A stretch of DNA of 13,883 bases from CAZJBP01 sp964544115 (GTDB lineage Bacteria; Verrucomicrobiota; Kiritimatiellia; UBA8416; JADHWI01), in NCBI GenBank assembly GCA_964544115.1, contig CAZJBP010000102.1, forward strand, positions 1 to 13,883, given 5' to 3'. A program made the translations under genes and the position numbers. Under the pieces are notes generated by a model. It was not told the origin of the DNA. It was given only the letters and a program-made list of their open reading frames with translations, and did not search any database. Below are positions 1-6,124 of this stretch, piece by piece (positions within the stretch are counted from its first letter, which is position 1; each line of letters begins with the position of its first letter).

Positions 1-1062
1 TGGGTCACGGTGCTGGCCGTTCAGGCCCTGACCCAGGTGCGCGGCGAGGACGCCATTCCGTCCGACCGCCGCGCCGCAATCCGCGCGTGGCTGCTCGCAC
101 AGCAGCAGGCCGGGCCGCACCCGCTGACCTTCAGCGGAGACGGCGGCTGGGGGTGGTCCGACCAGCCCGGCTCGATGCCCGACGCCGACGACACCTGCGG
201 AGTCCTCATCGCCCTGCGCCGGCTGGGGGGTATCGACGCGCGGGTGACGGCGGCCGCGGCGCGCGGCATCGGCTGGATCTTGTCCCTTCAGAACAGCGAC
301 GGCGGCATTCCGACCTTCTCGCGCGGATGGGGGCGCCTGCCGTTCGATCGAAGCTGTCCGGACATCACGGCGCACGCCATCCGCGCGTTTGTTGAGTGGC
401 GCGACGCCATGCCGCCGCCGCTGCGTCGACGGATGGACGCCGCCGCGCGCCGCGCCATCGCCTACCTCGTTCGCGCGCAGCGCGCCGACGGCTCCTGGGT
501 GCCGCTGTGGTTCGGAAACCAGTATGACACCGCGCTGGAGAACCCCGTCTACGGCACCGCGCAGGTCGTCATGGCGCTGTCCGGCCTCACCAACGACTCG
601 TCGGTCCAATCATTGCCCCATCACACCTTTAAAGGTGTGATGGCGGGGATCCCACAGCCCGAGGGGCCCGTCCTCTGTCTTACGAACAGCTCCACGGGCG
701 GGTCTGTGATCCCGAGCGCAGCGAGGGATCTCGCAGACGACGGCGCACTCGCGGTCGCGCTAGACCGCGCGGTCGCCTTCTTGGCGGCGGCGCGGAATCC
801 GGACGGCGGGTGGGGCGGCAGCCGGGGGTGCCCTTCCACCGTCGAGGAAACGGCCCTGGCCGGCAACGCGCTCCTGGCCGCCGGGAGAGCTACCGATTCG
901 GCCGGGCTTGACTGGCTGGAGCCGGTTATGCGAAGGGGGCCCTCACCCACGGCTTCCCCGATCGGGTTGTACTTCGCTAAACTGTGGTACTCTGAGCGCC
1001 TGTATCCGCTGGTGTTTGCGGTCTGGGCGCTTGAACGGGCGGGACACGGAACGCATGAATGA
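1..1062 (+). CDS. Squalene-hopene-cyclase-like class II terpene cyclase, C-terminal part (5' end outside window)
   Basis: The frame is open from base 1, so this is the C-terminal portion of a longer gene. Class II cyclases protonate and cyclise linear triterpenes such as squalene at the membrane. Visible hallmarks are the acid motif DADD at 181-192 (the DxDD of squalene-hopene cyclases), several QW-type repeats (QNSDGG, QRADGSW, NPDGGWGG), a VYGTAQ segment and the family C-terminal signature GLYFAKLWYSERLYP near 964-1008. In known enzymes of about 630 residues DxDD lies some 255 residues from the end. Here the distance is about 290, and an in-frame repeat insertion at roughly 600-737 accounts for the excess. 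About 310 N-terminal residues should therefore lie upstream. It overlaps the next gene by 8 bases and appears co-transcribed with the redox genes. Family assignment is firm; substrate is unknown, and the insertion could impair activity. Confidence 0.85.
   Translation, partial: WVTVLAVQALTQVRGEDAIPSDRRAAIRAWLLAQQQAGPHPLTFSGDGGWGWSDQPGSMPDADDTCGVLIALRRLGGIDARVTAAAARGIGWILSLQNSDGGIPTFSRGWGRLPFDRSCPDITAHAIRAFVEWRDAMPPPLRRRMDAAARRAIAYLVRAQRADGSWVPLWFGNQYDTALENPVYGTAQVVMALSGLTNDSSVQSLPHHTFKGVMAGIPQPEGPVLCLTNSSTGGSVIPSAARDLADDGALAVALDRAVAFLAAARNPDGGWGGSRGCPSTVEETALAGNALLAAGRATDSAGLDWLEPVMRRGPSPTASPIGLYFAKLWYSERLYPLVFAVWALERAGHGTHE
600..738. repeat. Palindromic small repeat element inserted in frame in the cyclase gene
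   Basis: This stretch interrupts the cyclase between the MALSGL segment and the next helix (LDRAVAFLAAARNPDGGWG). It contains a perfect 26-base palindrome at 618-643 (ATCACACCTTT/AAAGGTGTGAT core) and a second inverted repeat at 702-738, whose arms gtctgtgatccc and gggatctcgcagac pair with a two-base bulge and one mismatch. The encoded peptide contains VIPSAARDL, a translation I remember from dispersed repeats in other bacterial genomes. No transposase is present. The element is about 46 codons long and keeps the frame open. Exact borders are estimated from where cyclase homology stops. Confidence 0.6.
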
Positions 1063-2521
1063 ACGGATGGCCAGCGTGGCGGCGGTGGCGGCGATCGGCG
1101 TGGCCGGCGCCGCGGCACTGGGCTGGTGGCTGAACTGGCACCCCCCGACGCCCCTGGTCGTCAGCGTTCCGGGCATGGATGACCCGCACGGCCGGCGCGA
1201 GAAGATGGAAGCCGAAATGCGGGCCCGCGGCGTGGCCGCCATCGGCGCCAACTTCCAGCGGTTCGACGGCGTGGCGGCCACGAACCTCCCGGGTGTCTGG
1301 CCCGGCTTCCGCGGCCCGGCGCGCGACAACATCAGCCGCGAGACCGTGCCCCTGGCCGACTCCTGGGGCGGCACAAATGTGCCGCCACCGACGCTCTGGG
1401 CCGTCGACCTCGGGGAAGGCTTCGCCGGGCCGGCAGTCTTGAACGGCCGGGTCTTCGTACTGGACTACGACGAGCCGAAGCAGGAGGAAGCCCTCCGATG
1501 CTTCTCCCTGGCCGACGGGCGGGAAATCTGGCGGCGGTCATATGCGCTGCCGATGAAGATCAACCACGGCTATTCGCGCACGGTTCCCGCCGTCACCAAC
1601 CAGCACGTCGTGACCCTTGGCCCCCGCTGCCACGTCATGTGCTGCGACCCGGACAGCGGCGGATACCAGTGGGGCATCGACCTGCAGCACGACTACGGCT
1701 CGCAGGAGCCGGGCTGGTACGCCGGCCAGTGCCCGCTGATCGACGGGGCCGAGGTCATCCTGGCGCCGGCGGGCACGAACGTCCTGATGATGGGCGTGGA
1801 ATTGGCCACGGGCCAGGTGCGCTGGACCACGCCCAACCCCCGCGGCTGGCAGATGTCGCACGCCTCGATCGCCATGACGACCCTCGGGGGCAAACGGATG
1901 TACGTCTACTCCGCCGTGGGCGGCATTTCGGGCGTCTCGGCGGAGCCCGGCGAACGCGGCCGGCTCCTTTGGGACTCGCCGGACTGGACCCACAGCACGC
2001 TGGCGCCGACGCCCGTTTGCCTGCCCGACGGCCGCATCTTTGTCACTGCCGGCTACGGCGGCGGCAGCAAGATGCTCCGGGTGTCCGCCACCAACGGCGC
2101 GTTCACCGTCAGCACGCTCGGCGAGTGGAAGCCCGGCAAGGGCCTGTCCTGCGAGCAGCAGACGCCCATCCTCTATGAAGGGCGCCTCTTCGGCATCCTG
2201 CCGAAAGACGCCGGCCCGCTGCGCAGCCAGGTGGTGTGTTACGATCCGGCCGATTGTGGTACGGTGGTGTGGACCAGCGGCAAGACCGAGCGCTACGGCC
2301 TCGGGCCGTTCATGGTGGCCGACGGGAAGATCTTCGTGGTCGACGACGAGGGCGTGCTGTCGGTGCTCAAGGCGTCCACAACCGAATACACGCGGCTGGC
2401 GAGCGCGAAGGTGCTCGCGGGGCACGATTCGTGGGCTCCGCTGGCCCTGGCCGGCGGCCGCCTGCTCGTGCGGGACTCCCGGCGCATGGTGTGCCTGGAT
2501 GTCCGCCGCAAGGAAGGGTGA
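1055..2521 (+). CDS. Membrane-anchored PQQ-like (BamB/quinoprotein-type) beta-propeller protein
   Basis: A 488-residue protein. The ATG at 1055 overlaps the cyclase stop by 8 bases and is followed by a single hydrophobic helix (about residues 5-26), then a linker and a propeller domain from about residue 80. PQQ-like repeats show as aromatic docking motifs: GREIWR, GYQWGIDL, GQVRWTT, GRLLWD and VVWTSGK. The segment WPGFRGPARDN is typical of PQQ-like propellers in planctomycete-type bacteria. The propeller is predicted to sit outside the cytoplasmic membrane. A cysteine group RCHVMCC (residues 191-197) is notable in a compartment shared with iron-sulfur proteins. The fold does not prove PQQ binding; many relatives are scaffolds. 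An internal ATG at 1067 would also keep the helix. Its role in the operon is inferred only from position. Confidence 0.8.
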   Translation: MNERMASVAAVAAIGVAGAAALGWWLNWHPPTPLVVSVPGMDDPHGRREKMEAEMRARGVAAIGANFQRFDGVAATNLPGVWPGFRGPARDNISRETVPLADSWGGTNVPPPTLWAVDLGEGFAGPAVLNGRVFVLDYDEPKQEEALRCFSLADGREIWRRSYALPMKINHGYSRTVPAVTNQHVVTLGPRCHVMCCDPDSGGYQWGIDLQHDYGSQEPGWYAGQCPLIDGAEVILAPAGTNVLMMGVELATGQVRWTTPNPRGWQMSHASIAMTTLGGKRMYVYSAVGGISGVSAEPGERGRLLWDSPDWTHSTLAPTPVCLPDGRIFVTAGYGGGSKMLRVSATNGAFTVSTLGEWKPGKGLSCEQQTPILYEGRLFGILPKDAGPLRSQVVCYDPADCGTVVWTSGKTERYGLGPFMVADGKIFVVDDEGVLSVLKASTTEYTRLASAKVLAGHDSWAPLALAGGRLLVRDSRRMVCLDVRRKEG

Positions 2522-2527
2522 AGAGCC

Positions 2528-3529
2528 ATGGCCGCACACACACACAAGCAGCTCTGGTTCGGAGCGGCCGCGGCGGCTGCGGCCGTGGGGCTGGTCGTGC
2601 TGGCGATCCGCCTCGCCCAGTCCGACGCGGATGACGCGGGCACGCCGCTGGGCAAGAGCTTCCAGTACGATCTCGGCGAACTGACACAGGTAGACCCGGC
2701 GCTGATGATCGCCCGCGAACTCGATCCGATCTCCGTGTCGCTGCCCGAACCGCGGGCCTTGGCCGCGGGCGCCGATGGCCGGCTCTACGTGGGGGGCGCC
2801 GGCGCGGTGGCGATCCTGGGCTCCGACGGCACCGTGGCGGCGACGCTGTCCGTCACCGGCGCGGTGCGCTGCGTGGCCGTGGACGAGGAAGGGGGCGTCT
2901 ACGCTGGCGTGGGCAACCGCGTGGCGTGCTGGCCGGCGGCTGGCGGAACGAACGCTGCGCGGCCGCTGCTCTGGGAGGCCGTCACGAACGGCGTCTTTAC
3001 CGGCATCGCCGTCCACGACAGCGGGATCTACGTCGCCGACGCGGGCAACCGCGTGCTGTGGCGGTATGAGCCTTCCGGGAGGCGGCTCGCGGGTATCGGG
3101 CCGCGCCGGCAGGACGGCTCGCCGGGGTTTGAATTCATCGTTCCGAGCCCCTATTTCGACGTGGCCGTTGCCCCTGACGGCAGCCTCTGGGCCGTGGACC
3201 CCGGCCGCCACGAGCTGCGCAACTACCGGCCGGACGGCCGGGTCGCCGCGTCCTGGAGCAAAAGCGCGATGGGGCTCGAAGGGTTCTGCGGCTGCTGCAA
3301 TCCGGGCGCCATCGCGATCATGGCCGACGGCAGCTTCGTGACCGGCGAGAAGGGCATTGTGCGCGTGAAGCTCTACGGTCCGCAGGGCGATTTCAAAGGC
3401 GTCATCGCCGCCCCCGCGGCATTCGCGCCGGACACGCGCGGGCTGGATCTCGCGGTCGACGCGCGGGGCCGCGTGCTGGTGCTCGACCCCGAACGGCGGC
3501 AGGTCCGGGTGTTTGAACGGAACCGATGA
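2528..3529 (+). CDS. Membrane-anchored NHL-repeat six-bladed beta-propeller protein
   Basis: 333 residues, preceded by a good ribosome site (aaggaaggg at 2510-2518) and 6 bases after the propeller gene. Residues 10-28 form an N-terminal membrane anchor rich in alanine. The rest shows NHL-type blades: GADGRLYVG, GIYVADAGNRVLWRY, APDGSLWAVDPGRHELR and DARGRVLVLDPERRQVRVF, the pattern D.G.ivV.D..N..v repeating about every 40-45 residues. A cysteine cluster GFCGCCNP (C254, C256, C257) sits in a late blade. The domain is predicted extracytoplasmic. NHL propellers usually bind proteins or small ligands, and the cysteines might bind metal, a cofactor or a redox partner (inference). It overlaps the ferredoxin gene by four bases (ATGA), which suggests translational coupling. 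Confidence 0.8.
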   Translation: MAAHTHKQLWFGAAAAAAAVGLVVLAIRLAQSDADDAGTPLGKSFQYDLGELTQVDPALMIARELDPISVSLPEPRALAAGADGRLYVGGAGAVAILGSDGTVAATLSVTGAVRCVAVDEEGGVYAGVGNRVACWPAAGGTNAARPLLWEAVTNGVFTGIAVHDSGIYVADAGNRVLWRYEPSGRRLAGIGPRRQDGSPGFEFIVPSPYFDVAVAPDGSLWAVDPGRHELRNYRPDGRVAASWSKSAMGLEGFCGCCNPGAIAIMADGSFVTGEKGIVRVKLYGPQGDFKGVIAAPAAFAPDTRGLDLAVDARGRVLVLDPERRQVRVFERNR

Positions 3530-4158
3530 ACGGGAAGAAGGCTGACATGAACGAAGAGCCCAAGAGCGGAAAGGTCGACCGGCGTGAGTTCATTCGCGCC
3601 GGCCTGCGCGGCGCGGCGGCCCTGGCGCTGGGCGGCGTGGCGGCCACCCTGGTGCGGCGCGCGATGGCGACCGACGAGGTGTGGCAGCTCGACCCGGAGA
3701 AGTGCGTCCAGTGCGGGCGCTGCGCCACGCAGTGCGTGCTGTCGCCTTCGGCGGTCAAGTGCGTGCACGCCTATGACCTGTGCGGCTACTGCCAGCTGTG
3801 CGGCGGCTACCATCAGCCCAAGGCGCGCGCCACGGACACGGCTGCGGAGAACCAGCTGTGCCCGACCAACGCCATCCGGCGCGTGTTTGTTGAGAACCCG
3901 TACTACGAGTACCAGATCGACCCGCTGCTATGCGTCGGGTGCGGCAAGTGCGTGAAGGGCTGCCAGTCCTTCGGAAACGGCTCGCTGCACCTCCAGGTCC
4001 AGCACGACCGCTGCGTGAACTGCAACGAGTGCGCCATCGCCAGGGCCTGCCCGGCCGACGCGTACCGGCGCGTGCCGGCCACCCGGCCCTACCTGATGCG
4101 CGGCCGGCAGGGGCCGCCGCCGGAAGCACCAAAGCCCGAGGGGGAGAGGCCGGCGTGA
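3526..4158 (+). CDS. Tat-exported polyferredoxin with about four [4Fe-4S] sites (NapG/MauM-like)
   Basis: 210 residues if started at the ATG overlapping the previous stop (3526). The ATG at 3547 has the better ribosome site (gaagaagg) and gives 203 residues. A twin-arginine signal, DRREFIRAG then a hydrophobic alanine-rich run (residues 18-41), implies folded export to the periplasm. Seventeen cysteines follow: CVQCGRCATQC (60-70), C79, C86/C89/C92, C112 before proline, CVGCGKCVKGC (136-146), and CVNC/C169/C175 before proline. A ferredoxin-style pairing gives four clusters: 60/63/66 with 112, 86/89/92 with 70, 136/139/142 with 175, and 163/166/169 with 146, leaving C79 spare. This matches the electron-transfer role of NapG, which partners the membrane protein NapH, and the next gene is NapH-like. 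No nitrate reductase gene is seen, so the physiological partner is unknown. Confidence 0.85.
   Translation: MNGKKADMNEEPKSGKVDRREFIRAGLRGAAALALGGVAATLVRRAMATDEVWQLDPEKCVQCGRCATQCVLSPSAVKCVHAYDLCGYCQLCGGYHQPKARATDTAAENQLCPTNAIRRVFVENPYYEYQIDPLLCVGCGKCVKGCQSFGNGSLHLQVQHDRCVNCNECAIARACPADAYRRVPATRPYLMRGRQGPPPEAPKPEGERPA
4141..4158 (+). promoter_or_regulatory. Ribosome site and GTGA stop/start overlap that decide the next gene's start
   Basis: The purine-rich ggggagagg (4141-4149) lies five bases before GTG at 4155, whose last bases form the TGA stop of the ferredoxin gene. This favours a coupled GTG start at 4155 for the membrane iron-sulfur protein over later in-frame starts, such as the GTG at 4254. 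Confidence 0.55.
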
Positions 4159-5591
4159 GGGAAAGCGCGCAACGTCCAAGGCTCAACGTTCAACGCATAA
4201 CGTTCAACGATCAACGTTCAACGCGGAACGCTCAACGCTCAGAGAACGGGCGGGTGCGCCCTTGGACGTTGGGCGTTGAACGTTGGGCGTTGGGCGTTCT
4301 CTCCCTCCTCTCCCTCCTGCCCGCTTCGGCCGGCGCGGCGCAGGTGTTCCGCTTCCCGCGGCCGGCGTTCGATTCGGGCTACGAGGTCCCGATGATGCAG
4401 CTGGCCAAGCCCCGCTCGGACCTCCGGGAGTGGGCCGACGTGGCGGTGCTGATCGTGGCCCTGGCGCTCTCGGCGGCCATCTCGCTGAAGTGGCGCTCGC
4501 GCCGGGCCATGCTGGTGCTGATGCTGGGGTGCGTGGCGTATTTTGGCTTCTACCGCCGGGGCTGCATCTGCCCCGTCGGGTCGGTCCAGAACATCACCGC
4601 CGCGCTCTCGAATCCGGCCGTCGTCCTGCCGGGCACAGTGATCGCCTTCTTCGTGCTGCCGCTGGCGTTTGCCCTGTTCTACGGCCGCGCGTTCTGCGCG
4701 GCCGTCTGCCCGCTGGGCGGCCTGCAGGACCTCGTGGCAATCCGTCCCCTCCCGATGCCCGCCTGGCTCAACGCCACGCTGGGCCTGCTGCGGCACCTGT
4801 ACCTCGCCCTGGCGGTGGTGTTCGTTGCGGGCGGCATGGGCTTCCTCGTCTGCCGCTACGACCCGTTCGTCGGGTTCTTCCGCCTGGGCGCCAACCCCGG
4901 GATGATGCTGTTCGGCGCCGTCGTCCTCGCCGCGGGCGTGTTCATCGCGCGGCCGTACTGCCGGTTCGCGTGCCCCTACGGCGTCCTGCTGGGGTGGGCC
5001 TCGTGGCTGTCGAAGCGCCGCGTGACTGTTACGCCGGACGACTGCATCCAGTGCCGCCTGTGTGAGGACGTCTGCCCCTACGACGCCATCCTCCCGCCGA
5101 CCCCGGCGCGCACTCCCGAGCCGCGCGGGCGGGGCGTGCGCCGCCTGGCGCTGGCGCTGGCGTGCCTGCCGCTGATCGTGGCCGCATCGGCCGCGATCGG
5201 CCTGCGGCTGGACGCGGCGCTCGCCCGCAACCACCGCACGGTGGCGCTGGCCGAGCGGGTGCGGCAGGAGGATTCCGGACGCTTCAAGGAGTTCAGCCTG
5301 GAGAGCGACGCGTTCCGGCGCACGGGCAGGACCCGCGCGGAGCTGTTTCACGACGCTGCGGCCGTGCGTGGCCCGCTGCGCACCGCCGGCGGCTGGATGG
5401 GCGCCTACATGGGGCTGGTGATCGGCGTGACGCTCGTCCAGCTCTCCGTCCGCCGCACGCGGCGCGACTTCATTCCCGATCCGGCACTCTGCCTAAGCTG
5501 CGCCCGCTGCTTCCGGGTCTGCCCGCGCGAGATCGTGCGGCGCGGCGGGGTGTACGCCGCCGCACCGCAGGAAGGGGACGGGGAGGCATGA
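4155..5591 (+). CDS. Polytopic membrane iron-sulfur protein (NapH/NosR-like)
   Basis: 478 residues from the coupled GTG at 4155. Residues 1-40 are encoded largely by repeat DNA, then comes a signal-like segment (ALGVLSLLSLLPASAGA, about 45-61). Membrane helices are expected near 95-112, 117-133, 160-177, 215-232, 250-266, 330-352 and 413-430. Cysteine motifs typical of NapH/NosR/RdxA-type proteins occur at helix ends: GCICPVG (137-142), FCAAVCPLG (180-188) and YCRFACPYG (269-276). Two soluble four-cysteine motifs follow: CIQCRLCEDVCP (297-308) and CLSCARCFRVCP (446-457). Such proteins pass electrons between the quinone pool or cytoplasmic donors and exported iron-sulfur proteins; the gene directly follows a Tat-exported polyferredoxin, as napH often follows napG. 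GTG 4254 is an alternative start giving a compact signal peptide. It overlaps the next gene by four bases. Confidence 0.82.
   Translation: MRESAQRPRLNVQRITFNDQRSTRNAQRSENGRVRPWTLGVERWALGVLSLLSLLPASAGAAQVFRFPRPAFDSGYEVPMMQLAKPRSDLREWADVAVLIVALALSAAISLKWRSRRAMLVLMLGCVAYFGFYRRGCICPVGSVQNITAALSNPAVVLPGTVIAFFVLPLAFALFYGRAFCAAVCPLGGLQDLVAIRPLPMPAWLNATLGLLRHLYLALAVVFVAGGMGFLVCRYDPFVGFFRLGANPGMMLFGAVVLAAGVFIARPYCRFACPYGVLLGWASWLSKRRVTVTPDDCIQCRLCEDVCPYDAILPPTPARTPEPRGRGVRRLALALACLPLIVAASAAIGLRLDAALARNHRTVALAERVRQEDSGRFKEFSLESDAFRRTGRTRAELFHDAAAVRGPLRTAGGWMGAYMGLVIGVTLVQLSVRRTRRDFIPDPALCLSCARCFRVCPREIVRRGGVYAAAPQEGDGEA
4170..4302. repeat. AACG-heptamer array: five 14-base units plus inverted copies
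   Basis: Units begin at 4171, 4185, 4199, 4213 and 4227, exactly 14 bases apart, each built from two 7-base words of the form AACG(T/C)(T/C)C; the end words drift. After a short spacer the same words recur in inverted orientation (ttggacgttg, ggcgttg) to about 4298. Perfect inverted matches are 4170-4181 with 4260-4271 (12 bases), 4184-4196 with 4273-4285 (13) and 4241-4248 with 4295-4302 (8). The 13-base word also repeats directly at 4212-4224. The pairs are not nested, so this is not one simple hairpin. The array lies within the translated 5' end of the membrane iron-sulfur gene. Confidence 0.75.
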
Positions 5592-6124
5592 GCGCTCCGT
5601 CCGCCGTCTGTCGCAAGCAACGCCTCGAAGCGACCGTGCGCGTCCTCCGCCGCGCAGGCCTGGCCGCGGCGACATACGCCGCCGTCACGGCGATCCTCCT
5701 GCTCGTCCTCTACATGCGGCTGCGCGCCGCCGATCCGCTGAACAACGCGGCCCTGCTGGACCTGCGCGAGCAGTTCGCGAAGCAGGGGGTCGAGCCGGCG
5801 CTGGTCGAGGCCTTGCGCGCGCAGGACCTGGCGGCCCGGCGCGGGTTCTTCTATGCCCAGGCCCGGCTCGCGCGCGGCGGGCAGGTGCTCGCCGGGGGGA
5901 TGGCGCTGTGCCTGGTTCTGCTGCAGGCGGTGGCCGTGCTGGATCGCCGCATTGCCCGTCCAGCCTTCGCGCCGGCGTCCGATCGCCTGTGGCCTGCCGC
6001 CGGGCGGGCCCGCTGGTGGGTGGCGTGCCTCGGGCTGGCGCTGGCCGCGCTCGCCGCCATCCTGGGCCTGAGCGTTCGCCTCGAGGTGGAGCCGGCGGGC
6101 GTGAAGGCGGAGGCGGCGGAGTGA
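5588..6124 (+). CDS. Small three-helix membrane protein of unknown function
   Basis: 178 residues. The ATG overlaps the preceding stop (ATGA) and follows a rich ribosome site (ggaaggggacggggagg). Helices are predicted near residues 25-44, 99-118 and 142-162. Between helices 1 and 2 is a soluble stretch of about 50 residues with LDLREQFAKQG and EALRAQDLAARRGFFYAQAR. The charged (I/L)R.(Q/L)DL.ARR.FF pattern resembles small membrane proteins I recall beside similar redox genes, but I cannot name a characterised family. There are no cofactor-binding cysteine motifs (only C8, C108 and C147), so it is more likely a structural or assembly subunit of a membrane complex than an electron carrier. Its tight placement between the membrane iron-sulfur gene and the NuoEF fusion suggests it may help dock the soluble module (inference). 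Confidence 0.7.
   Translation: MSAPSAVCRKQRLEATVRVLRRAGLAAATYAAVTAILLLVLYMRLRAADPLNNAALLDLREQFAKQGVEPALVEALRAQDLAARRGFFYAQARLARGGQVLAGGMALCLVLLQAVAVLDRRIARPAFAPASDRLWPAAGRARWWVACLGLALAALAAILGLSVRLEVEPAGVKAEAAE

Noticed and set aside
1538..3211. 557-codon minus-strand frame under the two propeller genes
   Set aside because: Same high-GC antisense effect; no domain motifs, and the plus-strand genes explain the region.
3930..4154. Upstream-extended start of the membrane iron-sulfur gene
   Set aside because: The extension lies wholly within the ferredoxin gene, in another frame, and adds no homologous sequence. The same reasoning applies to extensions from 908, 5162 and 5908.
4170..4302. CRISPR array or single long hairpin
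   Set aside because: The units are 14 bases without spacers, and the inverted matches are not nested, so neither description fits.
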